A stretch of 64,000 nucleotides of DNA, taken from contig OX638370.1 of assembly GCA_951812925.1 (NCBI GenBank), positions 41,977,948 to 42,041,947 on the forward strand, read 5' to 3'. The stretch's first letter is position 1. Each line of letters starts with the position of its first letter. This document shows, piece by piece, positions 46,940-58,504 of this stretch. Origin of the DNA: Calliopum simillimum. Lineage: Eukaryota > Arthropoda > Insecta > Diptera > Lauxaniidae. The notes under the pieces were generated by a model, which saw nothing but the letters and a program-made list of their open reading frames with translations, made no database searches and was not told where the DNA came from. A program made the position numbers and the translations under genes.

Positions 46940-48001
46940 CAGTTAGTTCTATTAAGGTAATTGAGCAGCGAGCCAATTTCGATGTTGGCGATTTCGCTGA
47001 GTGTATTGAAGAGAGGCTTTCCTAGTGATTTAAGTCTAGCTCTAGGCAGAGCTGGGCAGTCACAGAGAAAGTGTTCAAGAGATTCATGCTCGTTTGCATC
47101 TAAGCAACTCAGACAAAAGGAGTTGAAAGGGATGCCTAGTTTTTCAGCATGCTTGCCGATGGCCCAGTGTCCAGTGCAAACTGCGGTAAATCTTGCTATT
47201 TTAAACCGGTTATTAGCTAGAAAATAAGTAGTTCTTGAACTGTTATATGAAGGCCAGATTGACCTTTATATCCTACATGTAGTCAATACCTTCCAATTAG
47301 TGTTCGCCTCGCTTAAGTAGTATGAGAAGATCCGCTCTTTACTAGACCTAGCGGGGTATGAACTCGCACCGCGCTTGTGACATTCAGACATCTTTGGCAC
47401 TTCGTCAGCTTTTTCGTTGCCTTCGATATTCCTATGGCCTGGAACCCAAACGAGCGCAAGATCAAGCCGACGCCCCAGTCTGACGAATTTTTCCTTGCAA
47501 TCAGCTACTAATTTAGATTTTATTATTGTTGAATTGAGTGCTTTGATGGCAGCCTGACTGTCCGAGAGGATGGCCACCTTTCCGGAAAAGGTATTGATAT
47601 TCTCTAATGATATGCAGGCTTCGAGGATGGCAAAAACTTCTGCCTGAAAAACACTGGCTCAATCAGGCAAGTGAAATGAGTGGGATAATTTCAGCTCTTT
47701 TGAAAACACTCCCGCACCTACACCACACTCCATCTTGGAGCCATCGGTGTATATGGTGGTTTCAAAGTTTAGGTTAACGGTGCCATCTTCCCACTGAGCT
47801 CTCTCTAGAAGCCATACCCGAAAATTGTTATCAAAACTGAGTATGGGGCAGGTGTAGTCTGTTGAGCAGGTAAGTTCGGTTTGCAGTTTTTCGAGAATGG
47901 AAGAATGGCCATACTGCTTTGGCGCCCAACAACCAGTTTCTCTGAGTCTGACCGCACTGCATGAAGCAAAAGGTGTAAAATGGCATTAAGAGCTGCGGGT
48001 G
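46940..48001 (-). pseudogene. LINE RNase H and C-terminal relic (minus)
   Basis: Reading down the minus strand: ETGCWAPKQYGHSSILEKLQ, then LLERAQWEDGTVNL, and RNase H with IYTDGSKMECGVGAG (first Asp), a stop after SFHLPD, VFQAEVFAILEAC (Glu), ILSDSQAAIKAL (Asp) and VWVPGHRNIEGNEKADE (last Asp). An in-frame TAA follows TTCRI, then the typical LINE tail ARFTAVCTGHWAIG, CLSCLDANEHESLEHFLCDC. Single-frame apart from stops; the RT part is missing upstream. It lies upstream, in minus sense, of the 44980-46104 RT relic, so the two are not one collinear element. Confidence 0.92.
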
Positions 48002-48009
48002 TAAGGTAT

Positions 48010-49995
48010 AAAAAGAAAGTTTTAAAACAGAATCGGAATGTGAAAGCGAAATGGTGTTCACTTTGGCATGGAATGCGCCTTATAACTAAACTCTCATGAG
48101 ATTTTTTTTATAGTTTTAAAGATTAGTGGTTACAAATTTGGCTTAGTTGTTGGCATCTTAGTATTCTAACTCAGCATTTTTTATTTGTACATGCATATTT
48201 TTAAACTTCTGATTATGTTTACACTTTGTTAAAGTTTTTCTTTTAAATACCTTTGGAATATGTTTATCCTTTTAGGTGCGTTCTAACCAGCTGTGTACTA
48301 CAAGCCACAAATTTTAGAGATGAAATGGGAATTCATTATTTTCTGTTTCACAAAACCGTTGTAAAATGTTACCACAATAACTCCGAATATCTACGTACAA
48401 TATTTGTAATTTTTATTTTATTACTTATGCAGAGTAAACTTTCATTTCTTACCACTCCAATTGTTTAGTTTTTCTTTTGCTTCTCTGGACTTTTGCCCCG
48501 AAAATATTCTTTGTGGCAACTTCAAGTGGTTCTTATTGTTGCTGTTGTAGCTTTGTTGCCCCCAATCAGCCAACGTTGCCACAGTTGTTTGAAGTATGTT
48601 GTATATTTCCTACCCCCCCCTCCCATTCAACTTTTAAATAAATATAAAATCTTACCAGACTAACTTAATTAAAATATTTTTGATGTTGCTACAGGCTGAT
48701 TTTCCGGCTTCCATATTGAAATTGTTTACAATTTAATGTTGATGTTGATTATGCCCCTTTTTATTTTCATTTTCATTTTCTTTTATTTTTCTTTATTATT
48801 ACGAGTATTGTTTAAGGTTAAGTGAGCGTTAAGGGTTCGGGTGGGAAAGCACGATGGGCGAGCCAGAGTAAGTTGCAGGCGCAAGTGTGTAAAATAGTTT
48901 TGTTCCATTTTATTGCGTTTTATATTGTGCAATTTTCTTGTTAATTTACTACAATTTGCTTTATTTTATTTATTGCTCTTTTGAATTTTTCTTTGCTTTG
49001 CTTGCTACTTCCCTTTTCCAGTTTTTGCTTTTTCAACTTGAGGTTGTAGCATTTTGGTCAGAATTAAGTATTGTTGCACTTTCATTAACAACTTCAACAA
49101 CAAAAACAACAACAACAATAAAAGTTGAAACAACAATTATAAAAAGTTTAACTCAATTAAAAAATTGTGTTTTTTTTTTTTTGGGTAAGCTTAATGAATT
49201 CTAAAAGTATTATTTGAAAAAGTTTGCATGCACTTGTAAAATATTCACGGCTCGAAGAGCAGAACTTATCAGTTCATGAACAATCATTTTCCGAAAGTAC
49301 ATTTCACCTGATAAAAGCTGGAGAGGATAACAGAGCCAAATGATTTTCCAGGAAACAAAAGTAGCACCTCCGCTACAGAAAAGTATTTATGCTGATTGAT
49401 TTCGGCGCAAAATTGATAGAAAATCGTTCATCTTCAACAAAGTAAATTCTCAATTGCGATTGATAAAAAATGAAAAAATAGCTCTGTGGTTGAAGGATTT
49501 ATTTTGTGAGATGTCAGAAAATCGCTGGGCAAAAGGTATCGAGCTAAAGATTAGATTCATAATCTATGATCCTTTCAATATTAGCCCAGCAAAATTAAAA
49601 AAAATATTTCTGCGAAAAAATTCCAATTGAATTTTTTTCACCGGAATTATATTTATTTATGCATGGTTAATAATGTGTAAAAAGTCCATTGAAGTCCATT
49701 GTGCGCATAAGAAGTTATTCAGTTTTTTGCAAATATCTCACTAACGCAAACTTTTACAGAAAAATTTTACTCCACAATTTTGTAACACAGGAAATTTGCT
49801 ATTTTAAGATGTAAAAAATGTTTTCGTGTAGCTTATAGTTTAAGAGATAACCCAATTTAAAAAGTTGTGCACAGTTTTTATATGTAAATGCTACGCATAA
49901 GTTCATATTAAAATATCTTACTTTTAAAATTGCGAATACTCTTTAACGAGGAGTCGTACAAAAAAAAATTAAAAACCGTTCAAAAGATAATTGGA
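48010..49995. other. Unassigned sequence with relics of the GATATC-rich repeat
   Basis: No gene found. Around 49720-49860 (TTTTTTGCAAATATCTCACTAACG, then TTTAAGAGATAACCC) the sequence resembles the arms of the 23-25 kb palindrome and 53640-53740. 49083-49125 is AAC/CAA-rich. Confidence 0.45.
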
Positions 49996-50486
49996 TTCTG
50001 TATACACTAGCGATGCCAATCCCGGGATCCCGGCCTTTTTCAAATCCCGAAAATCCCGGGATTAGTCCATGCAAATCGCGGGATTAATTACACTGAGAAA
50101 ACAGTATGATTATATACATCAAAATTTGGTAATAATTAACAAATAATATATTTGATATAGGCGAATCGAATATTTGATATCATTTAATGAGTGGCATATT
50201 TGAGCAATTTTATTGGTTAAATCGAATATTTGTTAATAATTACCAAATATATGTTTGCATATAAAGACATTTATTGTTTTGAATTTAGACCTTTATTATT
50301 ATTAATCTTTTTATTAATTAGAAACTAATATGACAATATTTGCTAGGATCACGGCGACATCATAAAATATAATATTTGTTATAAATTAAAAATAAAACTC
50401 CTCTCTGAAATTTGAATGCACTCGCCAAGTTGCAAAAAAAAAAAACAAAAAAATAAAAACAAAAAAAAAAAAACACAAAAAAAAAT

Positions 50487-50575
50487 CATATCTGGGTGGG
50501 GATTGAACTCATACCCCCGGGGCATTTTTTGTTCTTTGTTAGATGCTACCATATATTTACCAGCTACATTTGTAA
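50487..50575 (-). other. tRNA-like module 1
   Basis: Minus strand: A-box-like TAGCTGGTAAATATATGG, B-box-like GAGTTCAATCCC, then a T-rich run past 50487. Same module as 17331-17410. The cloverleaf is incomplete. Confidence 0.5.
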
Positions 50576-50832
50576 CCTTGGTTCATTGCAATCGTAAGAG
50601 GGAATCCATGTATAGCGAATTGGAACTATGCCGCGCGTATTGAATTCTTTAAACCTCAGGACGCAATAACCGAATGTAAATTACTGAATCTTACAGCTTA
50701 ACAATCAGAACTATTTTATAACTATAGATGTTCTACATATACAAATTGAAATACGAAAAAGTTATATCAAATCAAAAAGTCAATCAAAGTGAAGTAAAAA
50801 AATAAAATAATTAATTTAAAAAAAAAAAATTT

Positions 50833-50908
50833 TCTTGTCTGGGATTCGAACATAGACCCACAGGATATGAGTTAAACGTCTTATACATTGAGCTAACTCT
50901 ATCTACGT
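50833..50908 (-). other. tRNA-like module 2
   Basis: Minus strand: A-box-like TTAGCTCAATGTATAAG and B-box ATGTTCGAATCCC, then CAGACAAG and a T run (50821-50832). The layout is that of a tRNA gene, but the T stem has two mismatches. Confidence 0.55.
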
Positions 50909-51086
50909 TTGTAGTGATTGTTATTTTGAATTTATTTTAAACAAAAAGTCAAACACAAAATTTAACAAGTATTGATTGTTTTTTGTAACTTTTGAAAATA
51001 ATGTTTTGAAAATAATGTCAGTATGTTTTTGAAATTTTTCAATACTTGTTGAATTTTTTGTATGACTTTTTGTTTAGAATTAAAGT

Positions 51087-51166
51087 AGATAGAAATAGCT
51101 CAATGTATAAGATGTTTGAGTTATAACCTGGGGGCGTAGGTTCAAATCCCAGACAAGAAAGATTTT
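51087..51166 (+). other. tRNA-like module 3
   Basis: Plus strand: A-box-like TAGCTCAATGTATAAG, perfect B-box match GGTTCAAATCC, then CAGACAAG and T8 near 51163. Inverted partner of module 2. Confidence 0.6.
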
Positions 51167-52070
51167 TTTTAATTATTTTTTTTTTTAGAGTGCGTTCGAA
51201 TCCCAGACAAGGTTTTTTTTTAAGTTAAAGCAAATATTTGACATTCCATCAAACAGATATCAGTTTTGGCCCAATCGACAATATTTCAAGGTCCAATTAA
51301 AGGCATATTAATATTTACCAAAATTTGTTAATTATTAACAAATATTTTCTAAAATGTTCAATCAAATATAATTCTTTGATCGAAACATACTCTTTTCTCA
51401 GTGTAGAAGCAATTTTTTATCAAAAATATAAAATTAATATGAAATATTTTGCTATTTTCTATTGAATGCTTTATATGTTACTATTTTCTGTCTTCAAAAT
51501 GAGATATAAATTCATGATGGCCTTTTGAAATGATCATAACTTTTTATAAGAAAATCATTTAAGACCATATCATAGCTCATTTTGAAGACAACTAATAGAA
51601 CTAGGTGCTGCTTTTAGTAGAAAATAGTAAAATAATTTCGTGCATCCTCCATATAACCTCAAAAAACGTGTTTTTTGAAATTTTAGTTAAGGATATCTCA
51701 AAAATCGTACTTGATAGACCGATCTGGATTCAGAATCGACAAATACATCGGAAACGGCTATTTTTGTTTAAAATTGTTTCAATTATTTTTTTTTTCAAAA
51801 GCTGCATAAACTTAAGTGTTGGTTTTTTTCTAAATTCAATTATCAACAAAAATGAGCCAAGTCGGATCAAAATCGATGCTTGCTGAACAAAATTAGATAT
51901 TATAGCCTTTTTTTACATAATTTTCTTGCACTATATAAGGAATGAAGATATCGTTTCAAAAACGGTTACAATGCTAAGATTTAGTCGGTCGCTTTAATAT
52001 AAGTTTTTGCACAAATCGGTTGGAACTTTCATTTTGAAATTAAAAAAATTGTTTGATCTCAGTAAGTGAT

Positions 52071-52465
52071 ATATATCTGTGGACTTTTGACAAAACACCC
52101 TAACTCGAAATTGGCAACTTTTCAGGAGAGCCTAAAAATTGATTAACTACTTTTCAATAATGTGGCTCAATTTCGTTGATGCAGCGTTGAATCTCCTCTT
52201 TCCATACATTTTTACTAATCTTAATGTGTCAGCTGTCAAATTATTTTTTTTCTTTTGGTTCATAACACTTCACCGCACAAATGGCGCTAAGTTCAAATCT
52301 TGCGTGAACTATGGACACCATCATACTTATATCTGGAACAAGAAATCATAGAGACATGATGATTATACCAATAGAAGTGTATTTAGATTTTATATTTAGG
52401 ACTAAAATCCTGGAGAATTGTCTTATCTCGACTTAGGTTGTTTTGTCAAAAGTCCACAGATATAT
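52071..52465. mobile_element. 395-bp MITE with 27-bp inverted ends
   Basis: Left end ATATATCTGTGGACTTTTGA and the complementary right end TCAAAAGTCCACAGATATAT are perfect over about 27 bases. Its right ~135 bases match 11404-11555. Target duplication not separable from the AT-rich ends. Non-coding. Confidence 0.75.
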
Positions 52466-53454
52466 GGGTTATTCCATATCAAAACAGAAAATAAGAAAAA
52501 AATTAAGTTTAATCCATTGTAAAATGTCTTTTGTTTACTAATCTCTAAAAGAATTTTTAAAAAATTACAAATGAGGACTTTTTCTAGCTTACTTATCTCA
52601 ATTTGGCTCAGTTTATATTTTTATTTCTTATGAGTCATGGTTTTTTGCCTTTTTCATTATGATACTTTTCATTATGATATCCTTTATTATTACCTTTGAC
52701 AATAAGGAGTAGCAGCTTGGGTCGATTTTTGATCAAAAAGCAAATTGGTCCAAATTTCATTTATGGCCACATGGCTTATGCGGCTTTGATGTGTAACCAA
52801 ATTCTTGTGCCGCAAGTCAGAACAGAATGTCCCGTCGAGTCATAAACTCAAACTGTAATATTTTCTTCATCAAAATAGCTTGCTTTTACTTTAAAGTCTT
52901 CAGTTGAAGTCAAATATTTTTTCAATTGTAACATAAAAAAAAAATCATAAAACAGTAGTAGTTTGGCTAAAATTCTTCCTTAAGTTTGTAAATGAAAAAG
53001 AGCGTTCCGTTTCATGTCCAATGAGTCACACTTATTTAAACAACAATTTAAGACAGTCTTAGAGCTTAAAATAACTTAGTAATGACCAAAGTGTTGCCAT
53101 AATCTATAGCAAAATGTCCAATGAGTCTCAATGGAATGCCCCATTTATAATATATAAATAAACTTAGTTTAAGTTTATGAATTATTTGCAAATTAAATTT
53201 TTAGTTTTGTTTTTTTTTTATATTGTTAACTTTTATTAATAAAATGAACATTTAAATTAAAACGATTGACTGTTTAATATGAATTGAAAATTTTAATAAC
53301 TACTTATATTCTTACAAAAAATGTGCTTTTAATGCAAAAATAAAAATCATACCTAATCCCGAAAAATCTCGGGGTCCCGGGATTGCAATTTTATAATCCT
53401 GAAATCCCGGGATCGTCAAAATGCCCGAAAATTGGCACCCTAATATGCACCGTA

Positions 53455-53960
53455 TTAAATTTTTCTCGGAGCCACTCATGGTCTAAAAGATATTCTTCAA
53501 AAACCGTTAAGGTTTCGAAAATACTGGGTTTTGAAGGATATATTTTGTAGAGAATTACAAGATCTACAAAATGTAAGCCATATGTGTACACATTAAAGTA
53601 ACCGTTTAGAAGTTATTCAATAAAAACCGGTTTTTTTTTTGCCATTTAAAGGTTACGATATTTCCTCACAATATTTTTCTGTAAGTGCAGCCGTTAAAGA
53701 GATATTTGCAAAAAACTGATTTTTGACGCCATTACTGTTAAAAACAAACCAAAAAAAAAAAAAATAATTATTCAAATCGGTCAAGCCATTTTCGAGTTTT
53801 AGCCAGACTAACGCACGAAATTACGAAGTCGCTACTGGGCCAGCTAGTACTTTATAAATATTTTCTAGTTTTCATTTCTGTATAACTCAATTGTAATATT
53901 TTATTCAAAAATTCAATTCTATAATTGAACATTGAAAGTCGTGTGTTATATACTTACAAC
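53455..53960. other. Unassigned; GATATC-type repeat relic and LINE/SINE-like tail
   Basis: 53690-53735 (AAAGAGATATTTGCAAAAAACT and following GACGCCATT) matches 25262-25300. 53770-53840 (AATCGGTCAAGCCATTTTCG, then AGTTTTAGCCAGACTAACG) resembles the conserved 3' tail of RTE-type retroelements. No gene. Confidence 0.45.
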
Positions 53961-53964
53961 AACT

Positions 53965-54177
53965 ATGGATACTCCTGGTGCAACATCTAGTACGCAGCGT
54001 TATAGGGAATGGGAAATGAAGAAAGAAGAAGTTCCAGAGTTTAAAGACAAGGAAAAAGAACGTGTAAAAGCGTGGAGAGAACGAAAAGCTCAAAAAATTA
54101 CGTCCGAACAAAAAGAAAAGCGAAGGAAGTATGAGAAGGATAGCAAAAGGATCCAAGGAGCTAAAAAATCAGCATAA
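53965..54177 (+). CDS. Lys/Glu/Arg-rich 70-aa frame, likely transposon-derived
   Basis: ATG at 53965 opens MDTPGATSSTQRYREWEMKK, then KDKEKERVKAWRERKAQK and EQKEKRRKYEKDSKR. It is highly charged, probably helical, with no hydrophobic core. Such runs are common in the N-terminal part of uncharacterised arthropod transposon proteins. It stops at 54177; downstream sequence in other frames keeps Lys/Arg-rich strings (HRKRKAVG) up to the palindrome at 54320, so this may be the broken start of a longer protein. Function unknown. Confidence 0.35.
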   Translation: MDTPGATSSTQRYREWEMKKEEVPEFKDKEKERVKAWRERKAQKITSEQKEKRRKYEKDSKRIQGAKKSA

Positions 54178-54319
54178 AATCTTGATAATTCCCAGGTTAG
54201 TTCCGCTTTTACGACGCTATCCGAGAATTCGCCGTACAAGCGTAGACATACTTACGCCAAAAAAAGGTCAGAAGTGCCAGCACAGCTTGTCTACATCACA
54301 TAGAAAACGAAAGGCTGTT

Positions 54320-55422
54320 GGTACAAACCATTTCAAAACGATCAAGATTTTTTTTATGACATCCGATTTGGCTATAAATTGACATAAGCAATAGTTGCAT
54401 AGTGGAAAAAATTACTACCAAATATTTTTTCAAAATTTAAAAAAATGGCGGAGATATGGGACTTTGAAATTTTTAGGTTAGTTTTTTTTGAGAAGCTATA
54501 ACTTCGGTTGCATTTATCCAATTTTCAATTTTATGGTGTTAAATGGTTTGTCTTAAAACAGACTTTAAAATAAAAACTAGAAAACATTTTTTTTTTTTTA
54601 TATATATAGTTTACACTGAAAAAAAAAATTTAAATTGAGTTTCCCAAAATACGTCCTTTTTAATATTTTTTATTTTTCTTGTAAAAAAAGCTACAAGTGT
54701 AACTTACCAGTCCTCCAAAAATTGGAGTGGGCCTCCCAGTGGTTCTCCAGAAAAACAATAAAATGTAGCTTTTGCCGCAATTTTTCAGTACAATTTTCTT
54801 GAATTTGACGTTTTTAATTAAACGTTAATTTGAATTTGAAAAAAGTGCGTTGGTACTTATATTAGTACTATACAAGCAAAAAAACAGTCAATAAACTATT
54901 TTCAGCATTTGAAAATTTTTTTTAATAAAAATTTTAAATTAAAAAAATGTACTGAAAAATTGGGGAAGATGCGACATTTTATTGTTTTTCTGGAGAACCA
55001 CTGGTAGGCCCACTCCAATTTTTGGAGGACTGGTAAGTTACACTTGTAGCTTTTTTTACAAGAAAAATAAAAAATATTAAAAAGGACGTATTTTGGGAAA
55101 CTCAATTTAAATTTTTTTTTTCAGTGTAAACTATATATATATATAAAAAAAAATGTTTTCTAGTTTTTATTTTAAAGTCTGTTTTAAGACAAACCATTTA
55201 ACACCATAAAATTGAAAATTGGATAAATGCAACCGAAGTTATAGCTTCTCAAAAAAAAACTAACCTAAAATTTTCAAAGTCCCATATCTACGCCATTTTT
55301 TTAAATTTTGAAAAAATATTTGGTAGTAATTTTTTCCACTATGCAACTATTGCTTATGCCAATTTATAGCCAAATCGGATTTCATGAACAAATTTCTTGA
55401 TCGTTTACACATGGTTTGTACC
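54320..55422. repeat. Palindrome with ~475-bp arms
   Basis: Arms 54320-54793 and 54949-55422 are close reverse complements centred near 54871. Outer edges GGTACAAACC/GGTTTGTACC and inner edges TTTTTCAGTAC/GTACTGAAAAA. CCAGTCCTCCAAAAATTGGA and its complement sit mid-arm. Non-coding, no resolved target duplication. Confidence 0.9.
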
Positions 55423-55603
55423 TGTTGTTATGGGTCTGGCCATAAAAATTGGCTTGAAAATAGAGGGTGAAACGGAGATATCTTTCAGTGCGACATTAAA
55501 GAAGGTAAAAATGACACTTTTGTGCAGGATTTTTATTTTTCACCTTTGAAATTTGAAATACTTATTTTTCTAAACTCAATTATTTCCCTTTTTACATCTT
55601 AAA

Positions 55604-55759
55604 TTTTTATACCCTACACCCAGGGTATATTCACTTTGTCCTTCCGTTTGTAACGCAGAGAAGGAGGCGTGGCAGGTATAGAAAAGTATATATATTCTTG
55701 ATCAGCGTCACCTCCTGAGTTGATATAGCCATGTCCGTCTGTCTGGCTGGCTGGCTGGG

Positions 55760-55794
<35 letters not shown>

Positions 55795-56440
55795 GTGGCT
55801 GGCTGTGTGTTGAAATACACTTTTTTGGAAAACTGAGCAAGATAATTCAATGAAATTTGGTACACTGCCTCCGTCGTCAAAGTTAGCTCGGGGGATTGAA
55901 AATGAGCAAAATCGGTTAACGGACACGCCTACCGCCCATACAAAAATTATATTCAAAATGCAATTTTAAGAATATTTTTCACGACAATGCAACCACAATA
56001 CACATAAATACTACGAATTGTAAGCGCAAGCTCTGATAAAAAACTGAGCGAATTCGGACAAGAGGGCGTGGCACCTCCCATATAAGCAAAAGCTTCAAAA
56101 CGCTATACTGAAAGCGTTTTTTGAGATATTCGAACCAACTTTGACTCAGACACTAAAAATTATAAATGAAAGCTCTCAGCAAAAATTGGTTGAAATCGTA
56201 CAAGGGGGCGTGGCACCTCCCATATAAGCAAAAGATTCAAAATGCTATACTGAAAGAGTTTTTTGAGATAATCCAACTAAATTTCACTCTGACACTAAAA
56301 ACTATAAATGTAAGTTCTGAACAAAAACTGGGTGTACTCGAACAAGAGGGCGTGGCACCTCTCATATAAGCAAAATTTTCAAAATACTGCAGTGTAGGGT
56401 ATTTATTTTTTGGCCAGGCCAAAATTTACACCCTTACTAG
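55604..56440 (+). mobile_element. DINE-1-like Helitron element D
   Basis: Full copy: left edge TTTTTATACCCTACACCCAG, conserved core, an expanded (GGCT)n tract at 55741-55806, ~142-bp repeats (CATATAAGCAAAAG near 56078, 56220 and CATATAAGCAAAAT near 56362), hairpin TTTTGGCCAGGCCAAAA and CTAG at 56437-56440. Frames rich in Gln-Pro-Ala-Ser on the minus strand are translations of the (GGCT)n tract. Confidence 0.92.
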
Positions 56441-56574
56441 TTTTTTTTTGTTTTGACCCTTAATTTTGAGCGTAGTAATTCCCCCTGTAAAAACATCAGA
56501 AATGACAATTTTTTTCAGCTTCTTAACTGTTTATTTCTTTATAGGTTTTTTCGATTTTCATTGAAAGTTCATTG

Positions 56575-56711
56575 TTTATACCCTACACCCAGGGTATATT
56601 CACTTTGTCCTTCCGTTTGTAACGCAGAGAAGGAGGCGTGGCAGATATAGAAAAGTATATATATTCTTGATCAGCGTCACCTCCTGAGTCGATATAGCCA
56701 TGTCCGTCTGT

Positions 56712-56751
<40 letters not shown>

Positions 56752-57530
56752 GTGGCTGGCTGGCTGGCTGGCTGTGTGTTGAAATACACTTTTTGGGAAA
56801 ACTGAGCAAGATAATTCAATGAAACTTGGTACACTGCCTTCGTCACCAAAGTTAGCTCGGGGGATTGAAAATGAGTGAAATCGGTCAACGGACACGCCTA
56901 CCACCCATACAAAAAATATATTCAAAATGCAATTTTAGGAGTTTTTTTCACGACAATGCAACCAAAATACGCATTAATATTAAAAATTGTAAGCGCAAAC
57001 TCTGAAAAAAAACTAAGCGAATTCGGACAAGAGGGCGTGGCACCTCCCATACAAGCAAATGCTTAAAAACGCTATACTGAAAGCGTTTTTTGAAATATTC
57101 GAATCAAATTTGACTCAGACACTAAGAATCATAAATGAAAGCTCTCAACAAACATTGGGTGAAATCGGACAAGGGGGCGTGGTACCTCCCACATAAGCAA
57201 AAGTTTCAAAATGCTATACTGAAACAGTTTCTTGAGATAATCGAACCAAGCTTCACTCAAATACTAAATACTATAAATGCACGCTCTAAGCTAAAACTAG
57301 ACGAACTCGGTCAAGAGGGCGTGGCACCTCCTATATAAGCAAAAGCTTCAAAACGCTTTACTGAAAAAGTTTGTCACTCAGACACTAAAAACTATAAATG
57401 CAAGCGCTGAACAAAAACTGGGTGACCTCGGACAAGAGGGCGTAGCAACTCCCATATGAGCAAAATTTGAAAAATACTGCAGTGTAGGGTATTTAATGTT
57501 TGGCCAGGCCAAATTTTACACCCTTACTAG
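56575..57530 (+). mobile_element. DINE-1-like Helitron element E
   Basis: Second full copy, only ~135 bases after element D and in the same orientation. (GGCT)n at 56708-56773, four or more ~142-bp units (CAAGCAAATG or ATAAGCAAAAG near 57051, 57192, 57335) with a short last unit, hairpin TTTGGCCAGGCCAAA and CTAG at 57527-57530. Confidence 0.92.
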
Positions 57531-57534
57531 TTTC

Positions 57535-58500
57535 TTTTTCGTATTTGGTAGCATGATTTCGTTAGAACTTCACTTGCTGTTCTATTGCCCGCAGCCGAAG
57601 GTCTTGTTTTTTAAATACTTTAGTTTTTTTTGGTGGTGCTGCTTTTTTTTGTATGTTAACACAACTATTTGATTAAATATGTAGAAATATTTCAGATTAA
57701 CTTTTTAATAACTACTCCATATTGGCAATTGTTCAAAAAATAAGAAAACATTTTATAAGTGTGGCAGCACTGTTTATAGTATTTTTTTAACAGTGTATTG
57801 CTTGAGAACTGTCAAATAAATTTCATAAACAAACTAAATTGATTACGTCTTTATTGTTACTTTAGCCAATTTTATTAAATTTAAATTAAATTGAAATATA
57901 ACAATGATACAAATAAAGAAAAACGTGTGTAAGCATGAAATCGCACGATGGTTGCGTACTTCATCATCACCATTCAAGGCAACAGTCATATTGATGAAGC
58001 AGCAATGTACTGGAAAGGGTAAGCACTGGACTGAACAAAAACGAAAAGACACCACAATACCGTGTCTCTGTTGGTGATATGGCAGAGATTTTGAATACAA
58101 AATTAAAGGAAATAGTTCGTAAGTACTTACTGGGTTTTTGCTTCTCTTCATTATCAGCATATTCTAAATAAATAAAAGTTTCGTGTTCGTCCCCGCTTAA
58201 TAAATATTTATTAATTTGATTAATTTTGAATAAGCGCACTACAAAAGAAAAAAATTTAAGAAAAATTATTTATAAAGTCTGTTTTTAAAAAAGTTTTTTT
58301 ATAAATCTGAAAATATTTAACGCAGGTGCAGTTGGTTGCAGTGTCGGGTTCACCAATACTCCGTTTTATAAAGAAAATTATATTTTTAAAAAGAGAATTT
58401 ATTAATCTTATTTCTTTGAAGAAAATTTTCAACTGAAAAATTTTAAAAAGATATTTTAACAATTAAAACTTTTTTAAATAAAATTATTTTGATTTCAATT
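57535..58500. other. Unassigned sequence
   Basis: No gene or terminal repeat could be supported. Minus-strand frames at 57843-58239 have no recognisable motif. Confidence 0.4.
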
Positions 58501-58504
58501 ATCT

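Larger units (their letters stand above)
50091..51403. mobile_element. MITE carrying tRNA-like modules
   Basis: Termini CACTGAGAAAACAGTATG and, complemented, CACTGAGAAAAGAGTATG, with TA on each side (50089-50090 and 51404-51405). Subterminal strings of ATATTTGTTAATAATTA type occur at both ends. Three Pol III-like modules lie inside: 50487-50575 (-), 50833-50908 (-) and 51087-51166 (+). The last two form the arms of an inner palindrome (about 50823-50978 and 51037-51175). No transposase. A partial second copy is at 17331-17763. Confidence 0.8.
50008..53442. mobile_element. hAT-like non-autonomous element with CCCGGGATCC ends
   Basis: The left end is TAGCGATGCCAATCCCGGGA; the right-end complement is TAGGGTGCCAATTTTCGGGC, followed inward by GATCCCGGGATT. 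Several CCCGGGAT strings lie in both subterminal regions. The 8-bp flanks are GTATACAC (50000-50007) and ATATGCAC (53443-53450), 6 of 8 matching, in keeping with hAT. The 3.4-kb interior has no transposase and contains two nested elements (50091-51403 and 52071-52465). Confidence 0.7.

Noticed and set aside
44980..48001. One continuous LINE interrupted by DINE-like element C
   Set aside because: On the minus strand the RNase H part comes before the RT part, the reverse of the order in a single element, so these are two insertions.
46470..48061. Plus-strand frames overlapping the LINE relics (for example 46961-47227, 47831-48061 minus)
   Set aside because: They are out-of-frame shadows of the RNase H and tail sequence, which has clear motifs in one frame.
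50487..51166. Calling the three modules functional tRNA genes
   Set aside because: A and B boxes are present but acceptor and T stems do not pair well and no clear anticodon arm can be drawn, unlike the true tRNA-Arg at 17900-17972.
55631..56925. Minus-strand frames rich in Gln-Pro-Ala-Ser repeats
   Set aside because: They are translations of the (GGCT)n tract and core of DINE-like elements D and E; similar frames recur in B and F and disappear where the tract is short.
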